Positions 58,501 through 64,000 of a stretch of DNA of 64,000 bases are shown one piece after another (position 1 is the first letter of the stretch; the number at the start of each line of letters is the position of its first letter). The notes below the pieces were generated by a model that was not told the DNA's origin, searched no databases, and was given only the letters and a program-made list of their open reading frames with translations. The translations under genes were made by a program, and so were the position numbers. Origin of the DNA: Steromphala cineraria (taxonomy: Eukaryota; Mollusca; Gastropoda; Trochida; Trochidae); NCBI GenBank assembly GCA_916613615.1, contig OU744731.1, forward strand, positions 10,856,726 to 10,920,725, written 5' to 3'.

Positions 58501-61500
58501 TATCTTTCGCCGACCTATGACCCTCCGACGTTATCTGTTGTATACAGACTATTGCGGCTTGGTAGGACGAACCCTGATTGGTCTATTCGATAGATCGACT
58601 GAAGTGATCCGCTTCATCTCGCTAGACTCAATAGTGGAGTGAAGCTGTTATTATTGAAGCAAGGTTTACCAAGACTGGGAATCAGTAGTCATAAGCACAG
58701 ATCCAACTGGATACGAAACTAACAATAATTACTTCTGACGCGAGATGATGGCTGGATATATTTCTTATTTAGTTACTAACCTCCGACAAGTGACCTTAGC
58801 CTGTTAGCCATATAACATGTAATCGACTCATTCCCACAGAAGTAATGAAAACATCATTACACAGATCAATCAGAGTTACCCGCCCGTCACTAGTCCACTG
58901 GGTTGCGTGACCTGTCATCCAATTAGATTCATTCACATTACAGTCGGTAGTGTGCAGACGTGTTTCTATATCTCTCCCGATTGTATTGAGCTATATAAAT
59001 TAACGTGTTTGTTGTTCTTTGACTCCTATTGCTTACCTTAGTTAGGTATTCCCGCTGACTCGTTTTCATTCCACGCAAGTGAATTCTGTGTGTTAGACAG
59101 GGGCTTTGTTAGTTGACACAGCTGTGTCAACTTGGACTGGTGGTGCACGGGTTGACAATTGCGGTCGTGCAGCACGTGCAGCCCGGGCCACGGACGGTCG
59201 CTCTACCCCTCTGCCATGACGCGATGTTTGTCCCGTGCGCTTGGTCGCCTGCCGCCTTCCTGGCGCTAGGTGTCTTGCGTCTTTGGCGCTTGGACTTCTT
59301 CCGCTGTGCGCTAGTCGCGTGGTGTTTGGTTGGACGTGTGCTTGTGTGCTTGGGCGTTACCTCGTGCGCGTGGCTCTCGCTCTAACTCAGGGGAGCTCCC
59401 TCCATGGGAAGCGCCTGAGCGGAGGGTCGACTGACGCGTGGCACTTGTGTGCGCTTGTCGTGCAAGTTCGTCAGACCTGAGCTGCGTAGGCTGTCGCTGG
59501 CGCCTGAGGTTCAGGCAAGGATTCGGTGAGTGAGGCGCGGCCGCGTTCTCCCTCCCTTTGGACAGGGGCGATATAGACGCTCCTCGCGTTCTCTCCCCCA
59601 TTGGACTGACTCGTAGACGCGCCTAGCGCTCTCTTGTCACAACCCTCACAGGGGATGGACTTGGTTCACTGCGACTCAGCGACCCCGTATCGGGGTTTTT
59701 TGCAGCCGGTGCGGGTCACGCAAGTCGGCGAGCTACGACCCTCATGTCGTCTGTCGCCTGTGTAGGAGCACTTGCCCGGAGCAGCACAAGCGCAAGAGCG
59801 AGTCGCAGAGCCGCTGCAGGTCCACTAGGCGCCCGACCCTGGGTTCGTCTGCCGCCACAGGCACACGCGTGTCGCCGGAGAGGTCGGACCTCATCATTTC
59901 TGAGGACGCAGGGGAGTTTGACATTCCGTCCTCCCTGGCGTCCGACGTGGGGTCCCTCCGGTCGGACAAGTCGCTGCGCGACCGGCTGACACGGAAGGAC
60001 GTGTCACCGCCTCGTGACTCGTCTCCCGAGAGGCCTCTGACTCTGGAGACCCCTCCCCCCCATCGGACACGTCAGTGCCTCCCTTGCCAGGCTCGCAGTC
60101 TGGGGACAGAACCGAGGAGGATTCCCCCCCTCGCGTTCCTCTGTTGTCCGCTGCAGGCGGCCTACTAGAAGAGGAGGCACCTGATCAGGGTGAGACGATG
60201 GCGGCCATCGCTGACTGGTGTCAGCTGACCCTACAGGAGGAGGATGAAGAGTGTAGCTTCTCGAAGCAAGCACGTTTCGAGACCTTCTGTCAGGAGGAGG
60301 AGGTAGCGAGCCCGCGAAGCGTTCGTTTCCCTCCCCAGCGCCTTCTCCTGACAGCTGCAAAGGATTTCGACACCCACGTGTCGTCTGCGGCGCCGGGCCG
60401 CCTTAATCCGCCTCTGGTGATCTCGGATCGTCAGAGGTCGGGGCTCCCAGTCGCCTCTTCTCCCATACCGCTCTCTCCCCCCGTCTTGGACGACGACATC
60501 AGGCGCCAGGAGTCGGCCATTCTGTGTCTGACGGGCACCTGTCCCACCTGGACAAGGAGGCCAGGAGCATCCTGGGCATGGCGAACTCCGTCGCCCATGC
60601 TTGTCAGGCCATGGCTGCCTCCAAGGAGGCGGGGATGGAGAGAGGTGCGAAAGCACTGTACCGGTGGTTCGGTTCCGTGGCAGGGAACCTAGCCCAAATT
60701 ATGCTAAGTGCCTCTCTAGTTCTCTATGATTTCCTCGGAACATTTCGATGGTGACAGCTTGACATCTTGTTGCTGAATGGCAAAGAAAATACCTGGTACT
60801 TATAAAGGGGCTGTAGCGTGCTCACGCGTGACCCAAAAATGTGTGCACGCTTGATTGCGCCTGGTTCCGCATGCGTATACTTGCGGCATACTGCGGCAAT
60901 GAGCGGTAGAGAGAGGTAGGGAGTGTTACTAGGTGGCGGATGGAGGATTCTGTTTTGTCCAAATCGGATCGAGTTGGAACTTGGCGGACCATCGGCGGAA
61001 TATGTTGCAAATTGGTGAATACGAAGCTTGCTTTGGTGGACAATGACGGCAGGCTGCGGATAAAGGCGGAGCATTGCGTACGATTTTGGTGGTTAAAAAT
61101 CCGGACAATGGCTGAAGAGCGCAGAAGATCGCTTACAAGTGGTCAAAATCCTTAATAAGCCAGTGTACGCGCGTTCATGAAAAACTTTATTGACAGGCCA
61201 ATTTGTTGATTTCACTGTCAATTTCTTCCGGAGCACAGCGGAATACGGCTTAGGCATTTTGCGGGCAAGTGTAAACGAGGCATAATGATGTTTTCATTAC
61301 TTCTGTGGGAATGAGTCGATTACATGTTATATTGCTAACAGGCTAAGGTCACTTGTCTACGGTAAGTAAAAATAATGACGTTTAATCAAAAACGTTCTAT
61401 ATTGTTTGTAGTTCAACATTTCAAATTGAGTATCACTGTGACTGCTTTATAACGTAGATTTACAAACAAAATATCGAAATAATGCCCTAATGACAGTCCT

Positions 61501-62199
61501 CACCCGAGAATTCCAATAATAGCTGGCTGCGTTCCGTTAGTCACTGAACAATCTTCAGAGATGTAACCAGCATGACAGTGACACTTCCCTTTGTTGCAGA
61601 TCCCATTGAAACTACAGAAGTTGGGGCAAATTGCTGATGTTATCACACTTGAAGTGTTGGGGTGATGTGATTGAATTGCATTTAATAATGCCGTCGTTTG
61701 GCAGAACCACGTAAACGCTTGAACAATCACAACATTCTCTTCCGTCGAATCTGTTTTCTAAAATAGAAGTTTTCCATATAGCAGACACCTATTGGTATTG
61801 GTGTGAATCTTTGTAACCTTGGTAATTCCCTCTGCCCCGGGCGGTTATCTTAATCATTTTCCAACAATTAGGTTGATGATTTTTTTTAAAGTCAAAGTGT
61901 CAACTATTTCTTTTGAAAAATAATAAACGCGCAGTGGGTGATCATAATGTGTGGATCATGAGGCGGGAGACTAAACCTACTAAATAAATATATTGTCAAA
62001 ATATACTGAATTTTCCAAAGGAACATTCAAAATACCTTAATATTTTCGAGACAAGCGTCGTAAAACAGGGGCAAAGAAGTTGACAGTTGAAAACAAATCG
62101 GAGGAGCGCCGTTGGAAATTGCCACATGACATCCAGTAAGGCTATTGTTTTTCAAGTGACCAGATCTTGTTGGCCATGGCCAGTACCTCACCTCATAAT
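46412..62199 (-). CDS. VWDE/uromodulin-like protein, gene 2 (six 3' exons in window)
   Basis: Exons 62,199-62,036, 61,757-61,504, 55,318-55,207, 53,999-53,897, 51,176-51,034 and 46,526-46,412 correspond one to one with the last six coding exons of gene 1, from the tryptophan-rich segment to the C-terminal module. Phases are the same, and lengths are 164/167, 254/257, 112/112, 103/109, 143/143 and 115/115. About 273 residues are visible, including one EGF domain. All splice sites are canonical and no frame is broken, so it looks functional. Earlier exons (D8C, VWD) should lie beyond 64,000. The intron between exons 61,504 and 55,318 is swollen by mobile elements. Confidence 0.88.
46527..47724. 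other. Gene 2 intron, nothing recognised
   Basis: Several frames of 60-90 residues at 46.9-47.3 kb overlap on both strands and have no motifs. Confidence 0.35.
47725..47872. repeat. Near-perfect hairpin with CGCTACGCTACG loop
   Basis: TAAGGATTGTTTTACATGTT, TTGTGCCTCTATCGATGTAT, AACAG...TTGTATAAAATCG folds on its inverse, with loop CTACGCTACGCTA. Intron of gene 2. Confidence 0.9.
47984..48341 (+). mobile_element. piggyBac-type MITE, copy e
   Basis: TTAA-AGGGACAGTAGCACG and GTACTGCCCCT-TTAA; about 358 bp; the right TIR carries a short insertion (CGTGCTACAATGTACTGCCC). Internal AAAAATGGCAGCCAGTGG is a diverged family motif. Intron of gene 2. Confidence 0.85.
48528..49808. mobile_element. TA-flanked TIR element with iterated GGGCAAAGCGCGC motif
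   Basis: GGGGAGACCAGGGCAAAGCG at the left and GCGCTCTTTGCCCTGGTCTC, then CCC at the right, each with TA outside, as for Tc1/mariner elements. The TIR core recurs inside: GGCGCGCTTTGCCCTGTAGT near 48,711, GGGGCAAAGCGCTCCCCCCG near 49,395 and GGCGCGTTTTGCCCC near 49,414. 1.28 kb with no transposase frame; a (TTA)n run at 49,487-49,506. Intron of gene 2. Confidence 0.78.
49811..50329. other. Gene 2 intron, nothing recognised
   Basis: No gene or repeat pair identified. Confidence 0.35.
50330..50691 (-). mobile_element. piggyBac-type MITE, copy f (opposite orientation)
   Basis: TTAA-AGGGGCAGTAGCAAG and CGTGCTACTGCCCCT-TTAA, 362 bp; internal GGCGGCCATTTTTGTGTGAA in the inverse orientation. Intron of gene 2, about 340 bp from the exon at 51,034. 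Confidence 0.88.
50790..50882 (+). mobile_element. CR1-type LINE tail
   Basis: GTAACGGACAATAAAGAATT, then GTC and (TTATC)n at 50,851-50,882. Only the last 90 bp or so of a CR1-type element remain, the usual result of strong 5' truncation. Confidence 0.65.
51034..51176 (-). CDS. Gene 2 exon
   Basis: Encodes DKTAYGYRIFFFRGDGWF, SDFVDYVIYDDKCRKCFS, then KLSDGVLCTLK. Same length and phases as gene 1 exon 30,148-30,290. Acceptor TTATTGTAG, donor AAG-GTATGT. Confidence 0.92.
51177..52210. other. Gene 2 intron, nothing recognised
   Basis: AT-rich, no exon or element identified before the TIR element at 52,211. Confidence 0.35.
52211..53697. mobile_element. PIF/Harbinger-like TIR element with 10-bp-periodic CG interior
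   Basis: Ends TGCCTCGTTTACACTAGACC, ACGATTAGGCCACGAT and the inverse, with TAA duplicated outside (52,208-52,210 and 53,698-53,700). A 3-bp TWA duplication is the Harbinger hallmark. No transposase is encoded. The interior has CG dinucleotides at about 10-bp steps: 52,327, 52,337, 52,347, 52,357, 52,367; 53,199-53,239 each 10; 53,417-53,486 almost each 10. On the left the decamers read like CGTTTTGATA, and on the right like AGAGCGTAAC. Intron of gene 2. Confidence 0.8.
53701..53896. other. Short intron segment with LINE-tail-like end
   Basis: TTATGGGCCTGAGGCCTTAA, then CTTCTGATAAATATG and (TCTG)n at about 53,800-53,850 resembles the tail of the 38.8-40.4 kb LINE family. Confidence 0.45.
53897..53999 (-). 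CDS. Gene 2 exon
   Basis: Encodes INRTLETFENEAEYFSHIDF, then DYAYATSINFATVE. Acceptor GTTTATTTCAG, donor G-GTAAAA. Two codons shorter than the gene 1 exon, same phases (0 in, 1 out). Confidence 0.82.
54000..54636. other. Gene 2 intron, nothing recognised
   Basis: Contains short repeated GAAATTCTAAG.TACGT.CC CATGG-like segments near 54,365 and 54,420, probably a small duplicated repeat. Confidence 0.3.
54637..54731. repeat. Near-perfect hairpin with GC-rich loop
   Basis: ATCTCTCATTTCGTGACGGG, GTA...TATTTTCACGA pairs with TCGTGAAAATA...TACCCCGTCACGAAATGAGA, GAT; loop ATGGCGCAGCCAC. Intron of gene 2. Confidence 0.85.
54732..55206. other. Gene 2 intron, nothing recognised
   Basis: No exon or element identified. 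Confidence 0.35.
55207..55318 (-). CDS. Gene 2 exon
   Basis: Encodes GETCALSSGRCSEQTIIVNS, then KDLTVHLIPFN. Same 112-base length and phases (2 in, 0 out) as gene 1 exon 26,432-26,543. Acceptor TTCTCCAG, donor AAT-GTAAGT. Confidence 0.88.
55319..56126. other. Gene 2 intron, low-copy sequence
   Basis: A short CGTACGTCCGTCCGTAAGC run near 55,420 belongs to the (CCGT)n class. A GAGAGCCGGAAGTGGGAGAG segment near 56,075 precedes the foldback element. No gene. Confidence 0.35.
56127..58499. mobile_element. Foldback element with 0.7-0.8-kb inverted arms and an internal open region
   Basis: The left arm, 56,127 to about 56,930, is mirrored by the right arm, about 57,785-58,499. Shared landmarks are TAGATAATATTTAATGATAT at the outer ends and CATTATACCTCTGTACACTT at the inner ends. 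The left arm is about 90 bp longer, because it carries a fragment resembling the AGGGGCAGTAG MITE (TTGGTAGCCATTTTTGTGTG, near 56,637). The 0.86-kb centre holds overlapping open frames on both strands (57,186-57,822 plus; 57,207-57,770 minus) that I do not recognise. Confidence 0.82.
57186..57822 (+). CDS. Unrecognised open frames inside the foldback element
   Basis: Three overlapping plus-strand frames (88, 99 and 78 residues) contain IDFFERRHEEYRGNQGRPYS, LREPRECIGPRPLLSL and a lysine-rich end, KVIKPRKSKTSPKRQVKTQR. The last could bind nucleic acid, but that is a guess. If the frames form one protein, two frameshifts or introns are needed. The minus strand is open for 187 codons over the same bases, so which strand codes, if either, is undecided. 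Confidence 0.25.
58500..59110. other. Region between foldback and GC-rich gag, with 75-bp inverted repeat
   Basis: Contains the left copy (58,785-58,859) of a 75-bp sequence found inverted at 61,283-61,357. The part before 58,785 could be the terminal repeat of the retroelement whose gag follows, but no pair was found. Confidence 0.4.
58785..58859 (+). repeat. 75-bp inverted repeat, left copy
   Basis: Starts GACAAGTGACCTTAGCCTGT and ends GAAAACATCATTA. It differs from the inverse of 61,283-61,357 at one base only (GCC versus GCA). It brackets the gag remnant and the truncated Harbinger-like element. Confidence 0.9.
59110..60754 (+). mobile_element. GC-rich retrotransposon gag-like remnant (DIRS-like?)
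   Basis: GC content and codon use differ sharply from all neighbours. From about 59,725 a frame reads SYDPHVVCRLCRSTCPEQHK, then RSDLIISEDAGEFDIPSS and SDVGSLRSDKSLRDRLTRKD. It shifts to MAAIADWCQLTLQEEDEECS (60,198 on), then to GHLSHLDKEARSILGMANSV, AHACQAMAASKEAG and LYRWFGSVAGNLAQ (60,530 on). The DPH-x-x-C-x-x-C start and an acidic, Ser/Arg-rich middle with a helical end resemble gag proteins of DIRS-type retrotransposons. RT, RNase H and recombinase are absent. At least two frameshifts. Family assignment is tentative. Confidence 0.5.
60770..61282. mobile_element. Truncated Harbinger-like element, second member of the 10-bp CG family
   Basis: The right end GTGTAAACGAGGCA, followed by TAA, is identical over 14 bases to the right TIR of the 52.2-53.7 kb element. 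The interior again spaces CG at about 10 bp: 60,848, 60,858, 60,868, 60,874, 60,884, 60,894, 60,904; and 61,047, 61,057, 61,067, 61,077. No left TIR was found; its left side is replaced by the gag remnant. Confidence 0.65.
61283..61357 (-). repeat. 75-bp inverted repeat, right copy
   Basis: Inverse of 58,785-58,859 with one mismatch; begins directly at the TAA flank of the Harbinger-like end. Confidence 0.9.
61504..61757 (-). CDS. Gene 2 exon: EGF domain
   Basis: Encodes KTDSTEENVVIVQAFTWFCQ, AICPNFCSFNGICNKGKCHC, then HAGYISEDCS and PAIIGIL. All six EGF cysteines are kept with gene 1 spacing. Acceptor CTATTTTAG, donor GG-GTGAGG. One codon shorter than gene 1. Confidence 0.92.
62036..62199 (-). 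CDS. Gene 2 exon: tryptophan-rich segment
   Basis: Encodes DYEVRYWPWPTRSGHLKNNS, LTGCHVAISNGAPPICF, then LFYDACLENIK. Shares W-x-W-P-T-x-S-G, NNSLT-x-C, NGxPPxxC and ACL-x-N with gene 1. Acceptor GTTTTAG, donor AAG-GTATTT. It is the most upstream exon of gene 2 seen here. Confidence 0.9.
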
Positions 62200-62983
62200 C
62201 TAAAACGAAGAACAGATGATGTGCATTGATAAAAGATTCTGATGTGCAATGTATATTCATAATTGCCAATGGTGATAGGAAAGTGCTAAATGATAACGAG
62301 AGTCACCGGAAGATGTCTTATCTATTTGACCCACCTACGTTGAATGGTCAGTACGCAATTAAGAAAATTTTGTAGAAAATGTTTCTGTATGCAAAAAATG
62401 AGTTAAACTATTATGACTTAAACAATATGACTCTAAATGAAATCTTTTGTAACTTCACTTATCAAATATCCGAATAGGGTAAACAATATGTGCAAAACTT
62501 TAAAATTATTTTGATGTATAATTATGATCTTGTAAAATGACAAAGAACCTAATAAAGAAGTAGGAAACTATTTCACAAAAGAACAAAGTCGGTTTTGGCA
62601 CTGTAATTAGATAATAACATTTGAATGGAATCGGATGTAAAGATTTCTCCAATCGGTCGGACAATTTCTTATATATAGAATTTCAAAACACGAACGAAGT
62701 CGGGTCGGGTGTAAATAGCGTCAGCACGTCTATGCGTCCGTCCGTCCGTCACAAGTTTTTCCGCTAATAACTCTGATACAATTTGTTCAAATGTTATCAT
62801 ATATTATTACATTTATATTCATATATGTAATCACAAAGGTTCCTAGATGAGCCTTTTGTATTTTTCGGTCTGATACCATCATTATTGATGGTTAACTTTT
62901 AAATTCCTTCCTATAGCTTCTATGATATAGTCACATTGTGAGGGCGTTGAAGGTTTTTTATACAATATTGATTTTGTGATGTT
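62200..62983. other. Gene 2 intron with (CCGT)n repeat head
   Basis: GAACGAAGTCGGGTCGGGTG and ATGCGTCCGTCCGTCCGTC at 62,690-62,752 mark a diverged mollusc repeat of the class seen at 14.4 and 29.1 kb. No exon matching the preceding gene 1 exon (21,916-21,976) was found. Confidence 0.4.
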
Positions 62984-63845
62984 TTGATATTTACTTTTGG
63001 GATTGAAGGCACCGTCCTTGCATGGTTCACATCATATGTCACATACAGAACACAGTCCATTGTACTCGCCAAGCCTCTACGATATGGAGTACCTCAAGGC
63101 TCGGTCCTCGGCCCCGTTCTTTTCACAGTTTACACTCAGCATCTATCAGATGTTATTCATGCCCACGAGTGTGATTATCACAAATATGCCGACGACACAA
63201 AGGTGTCTAAAAGTAGCACTCCTGCAGACTTTGACCAAGTAAAGACTGGTGTACAAGCTTGTGTTGCTAGTGTGTTATCTTGGATGACAAGCAACAAGCC
63301 CAAGCTGAATACTGACAAGACTGAACTTATTTTCAGTTGGGTTAAAGGCCAGGTTACAGCACATTCAGGAAACATCTGCTCACATCGGGGACACAGATAT
63401 CTAATTCCAACCATGTGTCAAGTACCTTGGCGTCAAGATCGATAACACGCTGTGCATGAAGGATCAAATCGGTAACATATGTCGAGGATGTTATGTCAAA
63501 ATCCGAAAGCCTGCATCAATACGGAAAAGTCTGACATCAGAGTCTATTGCCAAATTTGTAAATGCTTTTATTACCTCGAAATTGGACTACTGTAACTCTA
63601 CCGTCTACATTCAGAACAGATTGATCGCCTCCAGGCAGTACAAAACTCTGCAGCTCGGCTTGTTCTACGGAAGCGAAAATATGATCATGTCACTCCTTTA
63701 CTGCATGAATTACATTGGCTTCCAATCAAGTTCAGAGTGATGTATAAGCTGGCAACAATAGTGTACAGATATTTTGATAGTCAACTTCCTTCTTATCTCT
63801 TAAGTGAACTCTCAAAGTATGAACCAGAACGCAATCTACGATCAT
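62984..63845 (+). mobile_element. LINE RT fragment (palm to C-terminal), frameshifted
   Basis: Frame FGIEGTVLAWFTSYVTYRTQ, YGVPQGSVLGPVLFTVY, then CDYHKYADDTKVS with an intact YADD box, and LSWMTSNKPKLNTDKTELIF. After a frameshift near 63,345-63,440 it continues with KYLGVKIDNTLC-like sequence, FVNAFITSKLDYCNS and, near 63,720, KFRVMYKLATIVY. This is the order of the RT palm and thumb in CR1/L2-type LINEs. Both ends are missing. Different family from the 32.0-34.9 kb copy (YADD versus FADD). Intron of gene 2, antisense to it. Confidence 0.85.
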
Positions 63846-64000
63846 AATAATAATAATAATAGTGGCTATTTATAGAGCGCCTCATCCATACACTCGTGCA
63901 TGCTCATGGCGCATTGGGAAAAGAAAGTGGAAAGTCAGTCAAAGGCTATTGAGAAGAAATAAGTTTTCAAAGATATCTTGAATGAGTCCAATGATTCACA
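63846..64000 (-). repeat. (AAT)n run and a further interspersed repeat, cut by the window edge
   Basis: (AAT)n at 63,846-63,861, then AGTGGCTATTTATAGAGCGC, CTCATCCATAC. In many invertebrate genomes this type of sequence forms the 3' end of an interspersed repeat, which here would lie on the minus strand with (ATT)n as its tail. Incomplete. Confidence 0.45.

Noticed and set aside
59311..60656. Long minus-strand frames in the GC-rich block
   Set aside because: Mirror frames of the gag-like plus strand; GC-rich DNA has few stops.

Overview
This window looks like animal nuclear DNA, most likely from a mollusc (a bivalve is my best guess). Three things point that way. Genes are split into short exons with GT/AG introns. 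The non-coding DNA is AT-rich and packed with transposon remnants: LINE 3' fragments, a Penelope-like fragment, and many short inverted-repeat elements. There are also (CCGT)n-associated repeats and GAGTGAGTGAGT-type repeats of the kind common in mollusc genomes. There is no prokaryotic gene organisation, CRISPR array, rRNA or convincing intact tRNA.

Three cellular genes can be supported. (1) A plus-strand gene runs from about 10.1 kb to 37.5 kb. Its 17 recognised coding exons join in phase and encode the last 893 residues of a secreted, cysteine-rich protein of the VWDE/uromodulin-like type: a D8C-like domain, a VWD-like region, one EGF domain and a small C-terminal cysteine module. Its 5' exon or exons, with start codon and signal peptide, were not found. 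(2) A paralogue lies on the minus strand at 62.2-46.4 kb. Six of its exons are visible; they match the last exons of gene 1 in order, phase and nearly in length, and the rest lies beyond the right edge. The two copies converge tail to tail. (3) Between them, at 44.7-41.5 kb on the minus strand, is a complete four-exon gene for a 237-residue four-pass membrane protein of unassigned family.

Layout. 0-10 kb: intergenic, with a mariner-type MITE (1.8-2.4 kb), a nested inverted-repeat structure (3.3-8.8 kb) and a CR1-like LINE tail (8.8-9.3 kb). 10-37 kb: gene 1, its introns holding a LINE fragment split by an 84-bp palindrome (11.4-12.8 kb), four piggyBac-type MITEs, a Penelope-like fragment (26.7-27.1 kb) and a nearly complete LINE RT with three in-frame stops (32.0-34.9 kb). 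38-41 kb: two LINE 3' ends abutting head to head. 41.5-44.7 kb: the four-pass gene. 45.7-55.3 kb: exons of gene 2 among MITEs. 55.3-61.5 kb: one large gene 2 intron holding a 2.4-kb foldback element, a GC-rich retrotransposon gag remnant and a truncated TIR element. 62.2-64 kb: an upstream gene 2 intron with a LINE RT fragment.

The most unusual structures are mobile or structural. One is a PIF/Harbinger-like TIR element family whose interior carries CG dinucleotides spaced at about 10 bp. Another is a set of near-perfect hairpins of about 95-170 bp with GC-rich loops. A third is a palindrome flanked by a clean 10-bp target duplication. On the gene side, both VWDE-like paralogues keep a stop codon ending one base before a splice donor.
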